Positions 33,200 to 43,325 of a stretch of 64,000 bases of DNA are shown here, piece by piece. Source of the DNA: Xanthomonas albilineans (GTDB lineage: Bacteria; Pseudomonadota; Gammaproteobacteria; Xanthomonadales; Xanthomonadaceae); NCBI RefSeq assembly GCF_002939705.1, contig NZ_MDCB01000002.1:285491-349490 (forward strand). Direction: 5' to 3'. The notes beneath the pieces were generated by a model, which saw only the letters and a program-made list of their open reading frames with translations, did no database searches and was not told where the DNA came from. Position numbers and translations under genes: made by a program. Numbering within the stretch: position 1 is the stretch's first letter; every line of letters begins with the position of its first letter.

Positions 33200-34546
33200 G
33201 TGCGTGTTGCGATATTCGGCACCGGCTATGTCGGCCTCGTCACCGGAACGTGTCTGGCCGAGGTCGGCCACCATGTGATGTGCGTAGACATCGACCAAGC
33301 AAAGGTGGATGGGCTCAACAGGGGCGTGGTCCCGATCTACGAGCCTGGTCTCTCGCCGATGGTCAAGGCCAACCACGCGGCACGCAGACTGTCGTTCACC
33401 GTCGATGCGGCAAGCGCCATCGCGCATGGGGACATCGTGTTCATCGCCGTGGGCACGCCGCCGGACGAGGACGGGAGTGCCGATCTGCAGTACGTGCTGG
33501 CGGTGGCGCGTACCATCGGCCAGCACATCCAGGGGCCGACCATCGTGGTCAATAAATCCACGGTTCCGGTCGGCACCGCCGACAAGGTGCGCGCGGCCAT
33601 TGCTGCGGAATTGCAGGCGCGAGGCGTGGCGGTCGAGTTCGACGTAGTGTCCAATCCAGAGTTCCTCAAGGAAGGCGACGCGGTCGCCGACTGCATGCGC
33701 CCGGACCGCATCGTGATCGGCAGTAGCAAGCCGACCTCGGCCACGCGCTTGCGCCGTCTATACGCTCCGTTCAACCGCAACCACGACCGTATCGTGGAGA
33801 TGGACGTGCGCTCTGCCGAACTGACGAAGTACGCGGCCAATGCGATGCTGGCGACCAAGATTAGTTTCATGAACGAGATCGCCAACATCGCCGAGCGGGT
33901 CGGTGCCGACGTGGAGCGGGTACGTCAGGGCATCGGTTCGGATCCGCGCATCGGCTGGCACTTCATCTATCCGGGTGCCGGCTATGGTGGCTCGTGTTTT
34001 CCCAAGGACGTGCAGGCGCTGGCGCGCACCGCGCAGCAGCATGGTCACACGGCGAAACTGCTGGACGCGGTGGAAGCGGTCAACGAGGCCCAGAAGGGCC
34101 ACTTGTATGCCTTGATCCAGCGCCATTACGGTGACGTGCAGGGCGTGGCCGGCAAGACCTTCGCGGTGTGGGGGCTGGCGTTCAAGCCCAATACCGACGA
34201 TATGCGCGCAGCCTCCAGTCGTCGATTGCTGGCGCAGTTGTGGGACGCCGGTGCCAGCGTGCGCGCCTACGATCCCGAGGCGACCGACGAGGCTAAGCGT
34301 ATCTTCGGCGAGCGTGCCGATCTGACCTTCTGCCGCGATGCTTTCCAGGCCTTGGAAGGTGCCGACGCGCTGGTGGTGGTCACCGAATGGAAGCAGTTCC
34401 GCAGTCCCGATTTCATACGGATGAGGGAATTGATCGCCGACGCAGTGGTGTTCGATGGCCGTAATCTCTACGATCCGCAGGAAATGGAAAGTTTCGGCTT
34501 GGCTTATTACGGTATTGGCCGTGGACGTTCGATTCATGCAGCATGA
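33200..34546 (+). CDS. ugd: UDP-glucose 6-dehydrogenase
   Basis: 448 residues with a GTG start preceded by GAAAGGA. It oxidises UDP-glucose to UDP-glucuronate, a precursor of xanthan and other surface polysaccharides. It has the Rossmann motif [28 protein letters not shown], the catalytic cysteine in [14 protein letters not shown] and the C-terminal domain ([17 protein letters not shown]). Its end overlaps the slyX start by 11 nt, implying cotranscription with slyX and the DUF2058 gene. Confidence 0.97.
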   Translation: MRVAIFGTGYVGLVTGTCLAEVGHHVMCVDIDQAKVDGLNRGVVPIYEPGLSPMVKANHAARRLSFTVDAASAIAHGDIVFIAVGTPPDEDGSADLQYVLAVARTIGQHIQGPTIVVNKSTVPVGTADKVRAAIAAELQARGVAVEFDVVSNPEFLKEGDAVADCMRPDRIVIGSSKPTSATRLRRLYAPFNRNHDRIVEMDVRSAELTKYAANAMLATKISFMNEIANIAERVGADVERVRQGIGSDPRIGWHFIYPGAGYGGSCFPKDVQALARTAQQHGHTAKLLDAVEAVNEAQKGHLYALIQRHYGDVQGVAGKTFAVWGLAFKPNTDDMRAASSRRLLAQLWDAGASVRAYDPEATDEAKRIFGERADLTFCRDAFQALEGADALVVVTEWKQFRSPDFIRMRELIADAVVFDGRNLYDPQEMESFGLAYYGIGRGRSIHAA

Positions 34547-34772
34547 TGTCTCTGCACAGGATAGGCTGTTGGAAAACCGCCTGATCGAATTGGAGACGCG
34601 CCTATCCTTCCAGGAACAGGCGTTATCCGAGTTGAGCGATGCGTTGGCCGATGCGCGTGCCGAAAGCCAGCGTAACGCGGCGTTGTTGCGTCACCTGCTT
34701 GAGGATCTGGGCAAGGTGCGCAGCACGCTATACGCCGATTCCTCCGACGAACCGCCACCGCCGCATTACTGA
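34536..34772 (+). CDS. slyX: SlyX-family coiled-coil protein
   Basis: 78 residues, overlapping the ugd stop. The N-terminal heptads [26 protein letters not shown] form the coiled coil typical of SlyX, and the C-terminal acidic tail ends PPPPHY, as in many SlyX proteins. The family's function is unknown. The ATG at 34536 was chosen because upstream starts overlap ugd deeply and add unrelated sequence. Confidence 0.85.
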   Translation: MQHDVSAQDRLLENRLIELETRLSFQEQALSELSDALADARAESQRNAALLRHLLEDLGKVRSTLYADSSDEPPPPHY

Positions 34773-34800
34773 TCCCCCGAATCGATCCGATCCCGTCCCG

Positions 34801-35475
34801 ATGAGCGATACCCTACGCGACCAGTTGCTGGGCCTGGGCTTCAAGCCCGCGCCGAAACCCGAACGTCAGACTTCGTCTGGCGCACCGCCGTCGTCACGGG
34901 GGCGGCCGGGACAGCGCCCGGTACCGACGGGAGGGCGCGGCGAACGTGCTTCAGGCGCGGCGCCCGCCACCGGCAAGCCCGGCGGTAAGCAGGGGCGGCC
35001 TCATGCTGGCAGCAAGGTGCAGGCGGCCGGCCAGCCGACGCGTCGTCGCGAGGACATCGATCTTGCCAAGGCCTATGCGATTCGCGCCCAGCGCGAGAAA
35101 GACGAACGTATCGAGGCGGAGCGACTTAAGCAGGAAGAAGCACGACTGCGTCGCGAGGCCCGGGCCAAGCTGGACGAGCTGCTCAAGGGGCAGGCCCTGA
35201 ACCAGGCCGAGGCCGATATCGCACGGCATTTCCCATATGGCGGCAAGATCAAGCGCATCTACGTCACTGCCGATCAGCTCAAGGCACTCAACGCCGGTGA
35301 GTTGGGCGTGCTGCAGCAGAATGGCCGCTATCTGTTGGTGACTGCGGCATTGTTGGATCAGGCTGAGGCGATCTTCCCGGCGGCGGTGGCACTGCGTGTG
35401 GACCCGAATGCAGCGGCCGAGGAAGACCCTTATGCCGATCCGAAGTATCAGATCCCCGACGATCTGGTCTGGTGA
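34801..35475 (+). CDS. DUF2058 (YaiL-like) nucleoprotein
   Basis: 224 residues from ATG 34801 (MSDTLRDQLLGLGFKPAPKPE), the usual family start. A Gly/Pro/Arg-rich disordered stretch (about 15-85) is followed by a highly charged helix (AKAYAIRAQREKDERIEAERLKQEEARLRREARAKLDELLKGQ). The conserved C-terminal domain is next (YPYGGKIKRIYV-type segment, LNAGELGVLQQNGRYLLV), ending DPYADPKYQIPDDLVW. The function is unknown in the family. It lies 28 nt after slyX. Confidence 0.85.
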   Translation: MSDTLRDQLLGLGFKPAPKPERQTSSGAPPSSRGRPGQRPVPTGGRGERASGAAPATGKPGGKQGRPHAGSKVQAAGQPTRRREDIDLAKAYAIRAQREKDERIEAERLKQEEARLRREARAKLDELLKGQALNQAEADIARHFPYGGKIKRIYVTADQLKALNAGELGVLQQNGRYLLVTAALLDQAEAIFPAAVALRVDPNAAAEEDPYADPKYQIPDDLVW

Positions 35476-35553
35476 CCTCGGCGTTTCCTGGCATGCGATG
35501 CGCGGACGCAGAACGCTTAGTTCAGTTGTCGTGCTGCACTTGCAAGGTGGAGA

Positions 35554-35606
35554 TTGCTCAGGCCCCGGATGCGGCCTATGCCGCGATAACCGCATGACCT
35601 GAGCAA
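35554..35606. repeat. Long-stem structured element between convergent genes
   Basis: TTGCTCAGG (35554-35562) pairs perfectly with CCTGAGCAA (35598-35606). Inside, ATGCGG pairs with CCGCAT, and GCGGC-CTAT-GCCGC forms a further hairpin. It lies between the DUF2058 gene and the superoxide dismutase gene, which converge. It could be a bidirectional terminator, a small mobile repeat or a structured RNA; no T-run supports ordinary termination. Confidence 0.5.
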
Positions 35607-35631
35607 CAACTGGTGGTCATTACATTGCCGA

Positions 35632-36339
35632 TCAGTGCTTGCCGACGGCCTTATCGAAGCGTGCATTGACCTGATTCCAGTTGACCACCGACCACCAGGA
35701 ACTGATGTAATCGGCGCGCTTGTTCTGGTATTTCAGGTAGTAAGCGTGTTCCCATACATCTAACGCCAGCAGCGGTGTGCCGCGCTCGGCGACCACGTCC
35801 ATCAGTGGATTGTCCTGGTTGGCCGTGGTAGTGATGGCGAGCGAACCATCCGCTTTGAGGATCAGCCACACCCAGCCAGAGCCGAATACTTTCTTAGCCG
35901 CTTCGGTGAACTTAGCCTGGAAGGCCGCTTCGGAGCCGAATGTCTGTACGAGCTTGGCCTTGAGTTTGGGCGAGGGGCTGCCGCCTTTGCCGACCGGCGC
36001 CATCACTGTCCAGAACAGGCCGTGGTTGTAGTCACCGCCGGCATTGTTGCGCACTGCCGTGTCGTAACGCGAGATGTGCGCCTGGATATCTTCGAGCGAG
36101 GTCGTGGCCAGGTCCGGATAGTCTTTCACCTTTTCATTGAGATTGTCCACGTAAGCCTTGTGATGGCGGTCGTGGTGGATTTCCATCGTCCGCGCATCGA
36201 TGGCTGGCTCCAGGGCCGCGTTCGCATACGGCAATGGTGGAAGCGAGAACGGCGCTTTGTCGGTGTCTGCGGCGGATGCAAGGTTGGCCGTTGCCAACAG
36301 CGCGGTCATGCATAGGGTTTTCAGGGTGAAGCGTTTCAT
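35632..36339 (-). CDS. Exported superoxide dismutase, Fe/Mn family
   Basis: 235 residues with a signal peptide (MKRFTLKTLCMTALLATANLASAAD), so it acts in the periplasm, unusual for a Fe/Mn SOD. Metal ligands are H55 in TMEIHHDRHH, H106 in GGDYNHGLFW, and Asp and His in LDVWEHAYYLKY. The NQDNPLM segment with Gln is typical of Mn-type enzymes. Together with the adjacent mntH this suggests manganese-dependent superoxide defence. It is transcribed alone, with about 360 nt before mntH. Confidence 0.92.
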   Translation of the reverse strand: MKRFTLKTLCMTALLATANLASAADTDKAPFSLPPLPYANAALEPAIDARTMEIHHDRHHKAYVDNLNEKVKDYPDLATTSLEDIQAHISRYDTAVRNNAGGDYNHGLFWTVMAPVGKGGSPSPKLKAKLVQTFGSEAAFQAKFTEAAKKVFGSGWVWLILKADGSLAITTTANQDNPLMDVVAERGTPLLALDVWEHAYYLKYQNKRADYISSWWSVVNWNQVNARFDKAVGKH

Positions 36340-36699
36340 CGGTTGATCTCTCCATCGGATGGGGGCGCGCTCCCGTGGTGCACACGGTCTGGCGCTGTCA
36401 TGCGTATCGCCGCAATAGTGTGCGTGAGCAGGTTCTGCGTCGGTAGACGATTCAGTCTATCGGTAATCCGTAGGGAACACTGCGTCGGCGGGTATCAGAG
36501 TACGACAGAGCGAAGATCCCGACCACGCAGGATACGGTTCGGCCGGGACGGTCACGGCGTAGCGTTGTGACATCGATACGATTGTGGCGACCTGCCGCGT
36601 ACCGTGTCGACGCCTCATTGTCACCAGACCAGGGATCGACGTGTTGTCGGCAGATTGGTGGAGACCAGGTCAGTGGAGTGGGCTGTGGCCTTGCAGCAC
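36340..36699. other. Intergenic region sod-mntH
   Basis: 360 nt between the SOD start and the mntH stop. No gene is supported. A short imperfect hairpin (CGGTAGAC-GATTCA-GTCTATCGG, about 36440-36462) is the only structure seen; it should lie in the SOD promoter region. Confidence 0.5.
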
Positions 36700-38052
36700 T
36701 CAATGCAACCAGATATCCGCCAGCAGCTTCACGTTCAACACCACAATCAGCCCGGCGATGGCCCAGGACAACCAGCCCAGCCAGCGCCGCACCACCAACG
36801 AACCCATTTTGCGTTTGTCGGTGACGAAGCGCACCAGCGGAATGACCGCGAACGGCAGTTGCATCGACAGCAATACCTGACTCAGTACCAGCAGCTTGGC
36901 GGTGCCCTGTTCGCCATACAGCCAGGTGACCACGATCACCGGGACGATCGCCAGGCCACGGGTCAGCAGGCGCCGTGCCCAAGCCGGTAGGCGCAGGTGC
37001 AGGAAGCCTTCCATGACGATCTGTCCGGCTAGCGTGGCAGTCACGGTGGAGTTGATGCCCGAAGCCAGCAGCGCCACTGCGAACAGTGTTGAGGCCAGAC
37101 CGACGCCGAGCATCGGCGCCAGCAGTTGATGGGCTTGTTCGATTTCTTCGACGTCGGTGCGGCCATGCGCATGGAACACGGCGGCGGCCAGGATCAGGAT
37201 CGCGGCGTTGACGAACAAGGCTAGGCTCAGCGCGATGGTGCTGTCGGTCAGCGCCCAGCGCAGAGCGGAACGGCGGCCCTGGTCGCTGCGCTCGTAAGCG
37301 CGGGTTTGCACGATCGATGAGTGCAGGTATAGGTTGTGCGGCATCACCGTCGCGCCGATGATGCCGATGGCCAGATACAGGGCGGCCGGGTCGGTGACCA
37401 CTTGCGGGTGTGGGATGAAGCCGGCCAGCACCTCGCGTAGTGGCGGCGCGGCCAGTGCGATCTGCGCGATGAAGCAGACGAAGATCACCACCAGCAAGGC
37501 GATCACGAAGGCCTCCAGAGCGCGGAAGCCGCGGCGCATCAAATGCAGCACCAGCAGCGCGTCGATGGCGGTGATGATCGCACCGGCAGTGAGCGGGATG
37601 CCGAACAGCAGCTTCAGCGCGATCGCGGTGCCGATCACTTCGGCCAGGTCGCAGGCGACGATGGCCGCTTCGCAAGCCAGCCACAACAGGATATTCACCG
37701 GTCTGGAGTAGTGCGCGCGGCAGGCCTGTGCTAGATCGTGGCCGGTGGCGATGCCGAGGCGCGCTGCCAATCCTTGCAGCACGATCGCCATCAAGTTGGA
37801 GAGCAGGATCACCGAGAGCAGCAAGTAGCCGAAGTGCGAGCCGCCTGCGATGTCGGTCGCCCAGTTGCCCGGGTCCATGTAGCCGACGGAGACCATGTAG
37901 CCCGGTCCCAAGAAGGCCAGGAAACGCCGCCATCCGCGTCCGCTCCCAGGCACGGGGACGCTGGCATGCAGGTGGCCCAGCGTGGGACGCGCATCGCCGC
38001 TTGTCGCGGGCAATGTGCTGGCGGAGGTGGGTAGGGGCAGAGGGTCGGCCAT
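36700..38052 (-). CDS. mntH: Mn(II)/proton symporter MntH (Nramp)
   Basis: 450 residues from ATG 38052; a longer frame extends upstream only through the operator and repeats. It imports Mn2+ with protons. About eleven transmembrane helices are seen. The Nramp metal-binding motif DPGNWATD (helix 1, reading [14 protein letters not shown]) and [10 protein letters not shown] (helix 6, TVMPHNLY) are intact. A long N-terminal Pro/Ser-rich cytoplasmic segment precedes helix 1. It is divergent from mntR, with an MntR-type palindrome over its -10 region. Confidence 0.95.
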   Translation of the reverse strand: MADPLPLPTSASTLPATSGDARPTLGHLHASVPVPGSGRGWRRFLAFLGPGYMVSVGYMDPGNWATDIAGGSHFGYLLLSVILLSNLMAIVLQGLAARLGIATGHDLAQACRAHYSRPVNILLWLACEAAIVACDLAEVIGTAIALKLLFGIPLTAGAIITAIDALLVLHLMRRGFRALEAFVIALLVVIFVCFIAQIALAAPPLREVLAGFIPHPQVVTDPAALYLAIGIIGATVMPHNLYLHSSIVQTRAYERSDQGRRSALRWALTDSTIALSLALFVNAAILILAAAVFHAHGRTDVEEIEQAHQLLAPMLGVGLASTLFAVALLASGINSTVTATLAGQIVMEGFLHLRLPAWARRLLTRGLAIVPVIVVTWLYGEQGTAKLLVLSQVLLSMQLPFAVIPLVRFVTDKRKMGSLVVRRWLGWLSWAIAGLIVVLNVKLLADIWLH

Positions 38053-38082
38053 GGCAACGGGCAGCGGCGGCGGAGTGCGAGG

Positions 38083-38113
38083 TATTATATAGCAAATGCT
38101 ATATGCTTTAGCA
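38083..38113. promoter_or_regulatory. MntR operator and mntH -10 box
   Basis: ATATAGCAAATGCTATAT (38087-38104) is a perfect 8-bp inverted repeat with an AA centre, close to the known MntR box (ATAGCA...TGCTAT). It overlaps a minus-strand TATAAT (38088-38083) upstream of mntH. A second, shorter repeat TGC-TTTA-GCA (38104-38113) abuts it. Binding of Mn-loaded MntR here would shut off mntH. Confidence 0.75.
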
Positions 38114-38119
38114 TTGACA
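38114..38119 (+). promoter_or_regulatory. Candidate -35 box of mntR
   Basis: TTGACA on the plus strand sits next to the MntR operator. A -10 partner at 17 nt would fall inside the 9-bp tandem repeat and is a poor match (CACTGC). Confidence 0.3.
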
Positions 38120-38125
38120 ATTAAA

Positions 38126-38161
38126 ATCACTGCGATCACTGCGATCACTGCGATCACTGCG
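38126..38161. repeat. 9-bp tandem repeat, four copies, upstream of mntR
   Basis: Four exact copies of ATCACTGCG lie between the MntR operator and the mntR start. They sit where the promoter spacer or 5' leader of mntR should be. Slippage would change promoter spacing in 9-bp steps without affecting any protein. Confidence 0.9.
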
Positions 38162-38219
38162 ATTTCGGCCAGAATAGACAGGCGGCTGGCATGCGCTGGC
38201 ACCGGACAAGGGCGTTGCG

Positions 38220-38684
38220 ATGCAGAAAAGCGGGAAGTCGATGGTGCCGGCGGCGGCGCTGCTCGACGCCGAAGTGCAGGTCGAAAGCTTCCGCCAGGTG
38301 CGCGAGGCGCACCGCCTGGAGCTGATCGAGGACTATGTGGAACTGATTTCCGACCTGCTCGCCGATGGTGGCGAAGCGCGGCAGGTGGATATCGCCGCGC
38401 GTCTGGGCGTGGCCCAGCCGACGGTGGCCAAGATGCTCAAGCGCCTGGTCAAGGGCGGCTGGGTGGTGCAACGGCCCTACCGGGGGGTGTTCCTGACCGC
38501 CGAGGGCGAAGCGCTGGCCGCAGCCAGCCGGCAGCGGCATCAGACGGTGGAGCAGTTTCTGCTGGCGCTGGGCATCGATGCGGATACGGCGCGCCGCGAT
38601 GCAGAAGGTATCGAACATCACGTCAGCGAGGCGACGTTGGCGGTGTTCGCCGAGTTCGTGCGCAGCCACGGCATGTTGCGATGA
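38220..38684 (+). CDS. mntR: Manganese-dependent repressor MntR (DtxR family)
   Basis: 154 residues, close to E. coli MntR (155). The winged helix has [43 protein letters not shown]. The metal-binding and dimerisation helices contain the expected Glu/His residues ([42 protein letters not shown]). It represses mntH when Mn2+ is plentiful. It overlaps the tadA start by 4 nt. The first ATG is used; M8 is an alternative start. Confidence 0.93.
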   Translation: MQKSGKSMVPAAALLDAEVQVESFRQVREAHRLELIEDYVELISDLLADGGEARQVDIAARLGVAQPTVAKMLKRLVKGGWVVQRPYRGVFLTAEGEALAAASRQRHQTVEQFLLALGIDADTARRDAEGIEHHVSEATLAVFAEFVRSHGMLR

Positions 38685-39172
38685 GCGACGGCGAGCAGGC
38701 GCGCGACGAACGCTGGATGCGCCACGCACTGGCGCTTGCCGAGCGCGCAGAGCGCGAATTCGATGAGATTCCGGTCGGTGCGGTGTTGGTGTCGGCCGAG
38801 GACGCGGTGCTGGGCGAGGGCTGGAATCTCAACATTGCCGAGCACGATCCCAGCGCGCATGCGGAAATTGTGGCGTTGCGACAGGCTGGCCGCCGGCTGG
38901 GCAACCATCGTTTGCCTGGTAGCACGCTCTATGTGACCCTGGAGCCGTGTGCCATGTGTGCGATGGCGCTTGTGCACGCACGCGTGGCGGAATTGGTCTA
39001 CGCCGCTGCCGACCCGAAGACCGGTGCCTGCGGCAGCGTGTTCGATCTGCTGGGCGATCCGCGCCACAACCACCGTGTACAGGTCCGCGGTGGCGTGCTG
39101 GCGGCGGCGGCCAGCGTGCGGCTGACGAATTACTTCCGCGCCAAACGCGGCAAGCCGCTCGTCGGCGATTGA
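38681..39172 (+). CDS. tadA: tRNA-specific adenosine deaminase TadA
   Basis: 163 residues from ATG 38681, overlapping the mntR stop. It converts the wobble A34 of tRNA-Arg(ACG) to inosine. The zinc and catalytic motifs are HAEIVAL (His and catalytic Glu) and PCAMCAMAL (two Cys), and the nearby [11 protein letters not shown] and [13 protein letters not shown] are also typical. Its coupling to mntR suggests cotranscription, which is odd for an essential tRNA enzyme and may mean a second promoter inside mntR. Confidence 0.95.
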   Translation: MSDGEQARDERWMRHALALAERAEREFDEIPVGAVLVSAEDAVLGEGWNLNIAEHDPSAHAEIVALRQAGRRLGNHRLPGSTLYVTLEPCAMCAMALVHARVAELVYAAADPKTGACGSVFDLLGDPRHNHRVQVRGGVLAAAASVRLTNYFRAKRGKPLVGD

Positions 39173-39274
39173 GTCTGCGCGCCCCTGCCAGTGTCGCAAG
39201 TCACGCGGTATCATGAGAGAACGATACGCACACTCTCGCGCCGGCAGCTCCGTTGCGAACGATAGGATGGTGAT

Positions 39275-39847
39275 ATGGCCGAAAACCAAGCGGCGAATGA
39301 TCGACTGATCTGGATCGATCTGGAAATGACCGGTTTGGATACCGAACGCGACTCGATCATCGAGATCGCCACGGTGGTCACGGATGCGCAACTCAACGTG
39401 TTGGCGGAAGGGCCGGAGTTCGCCATCGCGCATCCGTTGCAGACGCTGGAAGCGATGGACGAGTGGAACCGCAATCAGCACCGTCAATCCGGGCTGTGGC
39501 AGCGCGTGCTCGACAGTCAGGTCGGTCTGGCCCAAGCCGAGGCGCAGACGATGGCGTTCCTGACACAGTGGTGCAAGCCTGGCGCTTCGCCGATGTGCGG
39601 CAACTCGATCTGCCAGGATCGGCGCTTCCTGCACCGGCAGATGCCACGGCTGGAGCGTTTCTTCCACTATCGCAATCTGGACGTGTCCACACTGAAGGAA
39701 CTGGCGCGGCGCTGGGCGCCGACGGTGTCCACCGGGCTTGTCAAGACCTCCTCGCATACCGCGCTCAGCGACGTGCACGACTCCATCGCCGAACTGCGCT
39801 ACTACCGGCCGTTCATGGGGGCGTTGGGCGGGCAGGGCGTCGGCTAA
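39275..39847 (+). CDS. orn: Oligoribonuclease
   Basis: 190 residues. This 3'-5' exonuclease degrades RNA dinucleotides, including pGpG from c-di-GMP breakdown, which matters next to an EAL-protein-rich genome. The DEDDh motifs are intact: [12 protein letters not shown] (Asp, Glu), [16 protein letters not shown] (Asp), and [17 protein letters not shown] (His, Asp). It is monocistronic after a 102-nt gap. Confidence 0.97.
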   Translation: MAENQAANDRLIWIDLEMTGLDTERDSIIEIATVVTDAQLNVLAEGPEFAIAHPLQTLEAMDEWNRNQHRQSGLWQRVLDSQVGLAQAEAQTMAFLTQWCKPGASPMCGNSICQDRRFLHRQMPRLERFFHYRNLDVSTLKELARRWAPTVSTGLVKTSSHTALSDVHDSIAELRYYRPFMGALGGQGVG

Positions 39848-39908
39848 GGCAGGCTTCGTATCAGTTGGTCCGCGTTATCTGCGCGCATTTGTCGTTTCTG
39901 CGTTGAGG

Positions 39909-40862
39909 TCAGCGCGTCCGTGGCGGCTCTGGCGTGCTCTCGCCGTTATCGGTGAGGCTCTTACGTAACAGATCGGCGATCAGAGTCCCGTCGACGGCGT
40001 GGTGATACACGTGCAGGTCGCGCTGTGGGTAGGGAATGCTGAGACCGTTCTCCAGCAATTGATTGCGGATCTGCTCCAGGGTGGTGCTCTTGGCGGTGCC
40101 GAAGTCGCTGTTCTTGGCATAAGCGAACAGCGTCAGGTCGACGGTGCTTTCGCCGAGCTTGGCGACCTGTACGAACGGCGCGGGCGTTTTCAGTAGAGCG
40201 GGGTTGTCCTCGGCGATCTGTAGAAGCAGGTCTTGCGCTTTCTTGAGGTCGTCGTCATAACCGACGCCGACGGTGATCTCCAGGCGCCGATTGGGCAGGG
40301 TGCTGTAGTTGACGATCGGCGCGGTGGTGATCGTGCTGTTGGGCAGGGTGACCATGCGCTCGTCGAACGTGCGCAGGCGGGTCTGGAAGATCCGGATCTC
40401 CTCGACCACGCCTTCTTGGCCGGCCACCACGACATGATCGCCGTCGCGCATCGGCCGTAGGACGATCAGCATCACGCCCGAGGCGATGTTGGACAGCGAA
40501 TCCTTCAGTGCCAGGCCGACGCCGAGTCCGGCGGCGCCGAGTACCGTGAACAACGACGTCGGCGGTACCCCAATTTTCTGTAGTGCGGTCACCAGCACCA
40601 GTACCAGCATCAAGGCATAGGCGAGGTTGCGTAGAAATTTGCTGAGCGTGCTTTCCACCCCTGCGCGTAGCAGCGCATGTTGTAGCCACAGGCTCAGGCG
40701 CTTGGCGATCCATATCCCCGCGACCAGGATGACCAACGCCACTCCCAAGTCGAGCCCATATCGAGCCCAATCCAGCTGTGTCCAATCGAACGTGCGCGTC
40801 GTTGGTGCGACCGAAGAAGCGCCCGTGGCCGCTGCCCACGCCATCACCCATGTGCCTGCCAT
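39909..40862 (-). CDS. mscS: Mechanosensitive channel, small-conductance MscS type
   Basis: 317 residues. Three N-terminal membrane segments are seen: around 32-50, 78-98 and a pore-lining helix with LGAAGLGVGLALKDSLSNIASGVMLIVLRPMRDGDHV. The beta and alpha/beta cytoplasmic domains follow (VVEEIRIFQTRLRTFDERMVTLPNSTI, TVGVGYDDDLKKAQ). It releases osmolytes on hypo-osmotic shock. It lies 4 nt after the ppsA stop on the same strand, so it is probably cotranscribed with ppsA. Confidence 0.93.
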   Translation of the reverse strand: MAGTWVMAWAAATGASSVAPTTRTFDWTQLDWARYGLDLGVALVILVAGIWIAKRLSLWLQHALLRAGVESTLSKFLRNLAYALMLVLVLVTALQKIGVPPTSLFTVLGAAGLGVGLALKDSLSNIASGVMLIVLRPMRDGDHVVVAGQEGVVEEIRIFQTRLRTFDERMVTLPNSTITTAPIVNYSTLPNRRLEITVGVGYDDDLKKAQDLLLQIAEDNPALLKTPAPFVQVAKLGESTVDLTLFAYAKNSDFGTAKSTTLEQIRNQLLENGLSIPYPQRDLHVYHHAVDGTLIADLLRKSLTDNGESTPEPPRTR

Positions 40863-40866
40863 CGCC

Positions 40867-43242
40867 TCAACCCTCGCGTTTGCGCTTGGCTAGACGCAGC
40901 CAGGTATCGACCACGGTGTCGGGATTCAGCGACAACGACTCGATGCCTTCCTGCATCAGCCACTCGGCCAGGTCGGGATGGTCCGACGGCCCCTGGCCAC
41001 AGATGCCAACATACTTGCCCTTGGTCCGCGCGGCTCTGATCGCCATCGACAGCAGTTTCTTGACTGCCGGATTGCGCTCATCGAACAGGTGCGCCACGAT
41101 TGAGGAGTCGCGGTCCAGCCCCAGGGTGAGCTGGGTCAGATCGTTGGAGCCGATCGAGAAGCCATCGAAGATTTCGAGAAATTCCTCGGCCAGCAAGGCG
41201 TTCGATGGCACTTCGCACATCATGATGATCTTCAGGCCGTTCTCGCCCCGGCGCAGTCCGTTGCCGGCCAGGACCTCGATGACCTTGCGGCCTTCTTCCA
41301 GGGTCCGCACGAACGGAATCATCACCCACAAGTTATCCAGTCCCATGGTGTTGCGGACCTTGAGCACGGCCTCGCATTCCAGTGCGAACGCGGCGGCGAA
41401 ACTCGGATCGACGTAGCGGCTGGCGCCACGGAAGCCGATCATCGGATTTTCTTCATGCGGTTCGTAGTGGCTGCCACCGATCAGGTTGGCGTACTCGTTG
41501 GACTTGAAGTCCGACAGGCGCACGATCACCGGATGCGGCGCCACCGACGCGGTCAACGTGGCGATGCCTTCGGCCAGACGATTGACGTAGAAGCTGACCG
41601 GATCGGCGTAGCCGGCGATCTTTGCATCGATCTTCTGCTTGGTCGCCGTATCCTGCTGGGCGTAGTTCAGCAGCGCGTTGGGATGGATGCCGATGTGCGC
41701 GGCGATGATCATCTCCAGCCGCGCCAGACCGATGCCGGCATTGGGGAGTTGGCCGAAATCGAACGCGCGCTCCGGGTTGGCCACGTTCATCATGATCTTC
41801 AATGGCGCTGGCGGCATGTTATCCAAATCGGTGCTGATGCACTCGAAGGGCAGGCGTCCGGCGTAGATGTAGCCGGTGTCGCCCTCGGCGCAACTGACGG
41901 TGACGTCCTTGCCGTCTTCGATCAGCGCCATCGCGTTGCCGGTGCCGACCACCGCCGGCACGCCCAGTTCGCGGGCGATGATCGCCGCATGGCAGGTGCG
42001 GCCGCCGCGGTTGGTGATGATCGCCGAGGCGCGTTTCATCACCGGCTCCCAGTCGGGATCGGTCATGTCGGCGACCAGCACGTCGCCAGGCTGCACCCGA
42101 TTCATGTCGTCCAGACTGCGCACCACGCGCGCGACACCTGCGCCGATTTTCTGCCCGATGGCGCGGCCTTCGGCAATCACTTCGCCGCGCTGTTGCAACG
42201 CGAAGCGCTCGATCCGGGTGGCATGGCTGCGCGATTTCACCGTCTCCGGGCGCGCCTGCACGATGAACAGCTTGCCACTGACGCCGTCTTTGGCCCACTC
42301 GATGTCCATCGGGCGCTGGTAGTGCTGCTCGATCACCAGTGCCTGCTTGGCCAGTTCCTGCACGTCTTCGTCGCTGATCGAGAAAGTATTGCGCAATGCC
42401 GCAGGGGTGTCCTCGATGCACACGCGCTCGCCTGGTACCTCGGAATACACCATGCGGATCGCCTTGCTGCCGAGCGAGCGGCGCAGGATCGCCGGCTTGC
42501 CGGCCTTCAGCGTGGGCTTGTAGACGTAGAACTCGTCGGGGTTGACCGCGCCCTGCACGACCATTTCGCCCAGGCCGAAGCTCGCGGTCACGAACACCAC
42601 CTCGCGGAAGCCCGATTCGGTGTCGAGCGTGAACAGCACGCCGGATGCACCGACGCCCGAGCGCACCATCAGTTGCACGCCAGCGGACAAAAACACGTCC
42701 TCGTGTTTGAAGCCATGGTGTACGCGGTAGGCGATGGCACGGTCGTTGTACAAGCTGGCGAACACGTCCTTGACCTTGTGCACCACATCGTCGGCGCCGG
42801 TCACGTTGAGGAAGGTTTCCTGTTGACCGGCAAAGCTCGCATCGGGTAGATCCTCCGCGGTGGCCGAGGAGCGCACGGCCACGGCCACATTGCCGCCGCC
42901 GTTCTGGCTGCATAGTTGCGCATAGGCGTGGCGGATGGCCTGATCCAATGCCGGTTGCAGCGGCGCGTCAATGACCCAGCTGCGGATTTCCTTGCCGGCG
43001 GCAGTCAGCGCAGCGACGTTCTCCACATCGAGGGTGGCGAGTTTGTCGAAGATGCGGCGATCAAGTGCGTTGTGCGCGACGAACGCCTTGAATGCATCTG
43101 ACGTGGTGGCGAAACCGCCCGGCACCGACACGCCCAATCCGGCCAGATTGCCGATCATTTCGCCAAGGGATGCATTTTTGCCGCCGACGCGGGCCAGATC
43201 GGCCAAGCGTAGCTCATGCAACCACAGGATGTTCTCGTTCAA
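40867..43242 (-). CDS. ppsA: Phosphoenolpyruvate synthase
   Basis: About 791 residues from TTG 43242 ([29 protein letters not shown]). This TTG is preceded by GGAG at 8-nt spacing and matches the family N-terminus. The ATG at 43326 adds an unconserved leader and lies in the palindrome. It makes PEP from pyruvate and ATP in gluconeogenesis. It shows the ATP-grasp domain ([26 protein letters not shown]), the phosphorylated histidine in [19 protein letters not shown], and the PEP-binding domain with [14 protein letters not shown]. It is regulated by divergently encoded PpsR. Confidence 0.95.
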   Translation of the reverse strand: MNENILWLHELRLADLARVGGKNASLGEMIGNLAGLGVSVPGGFATTSDAFKAFVAHNALDRRIFDKLATLDVENVAALTAAGKEIRSWVIDAPLQPALDQAIRHAYAQLCSQNGGGNVAVAVRSSATAEDLPDASFAGQQETFLNVTGADDVVHKVKDVFASLYNDRAIAYRVHHGFKHEDVFLSAGVQLMVRSGVGASGVLFTLDTESGFREVVFVTASFGLGEMVVQGAVNPDEFYVYKPTLKAGKPAILRRSLGSKAIRMVYSEVPGERVCIEDTPAALRNTFSISDEDVQELAKQALVIEQHYQRPMDIEWAKDGVSGKLFIVQARPETVKSRSHATRIERFALQQRGEVIAEGRAIGQKIGAGVARVVRSLDDMNRVQPGDVLVADMTDPDWEPVMKRASAIITNRGGRTCHAAIIARELGVPAVVGTGNAMALIEDGKDVTVSCAEGDTGYIYAGRLPFECISTDLDNMPPAPLKIMMNVANPERAFDFGQLPNAGIGLARLEMIIAAHIGIHPNALLNYAQQDTATKQKIDAKIAGYADPVSFYVNRLAEGIATLTASVAPHPVIVRLSDFKSNEYANLIGGSHYEPHEENPMIGFRGASRYVDPSFAAAFALECEAVLKVRNTMGLDNLWVMIPFVRTLEEGRKVIEVLAGNGLRRGENGLKIIMMCEVPSNALLAEEFLEIFDGFSIGSNDLTQLTLGLDRDSSIVAHLFDERNPAVKKLLSMAIRAARTKGKYVGICGQGPSDHPDLAEWLMQEGIESLSLNPDTVVDTWLRLAKRKREG

Positions 43243-43325
43243 GTGCGATGCTCCGTTTGGGCCATCGCCCGAGCCGGGCTGAATGGCCACGTCCGTGAGG
43301 GGGAAAATCGGTATCATGCAATGCA

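Noticed and set aside
38096..38680. Frame running through the 9-bp tandem repeats into tadA
   Set aside because: It would start inside the MntR operator and lie antiparallel in frame to real mntR codons; tadA begins at 38681.
41455..42849. A 464-codon plus-strand frame opposite ppsA
   Set aside because: Shadow of ppsA; no recognisable motif and no ribosome site.
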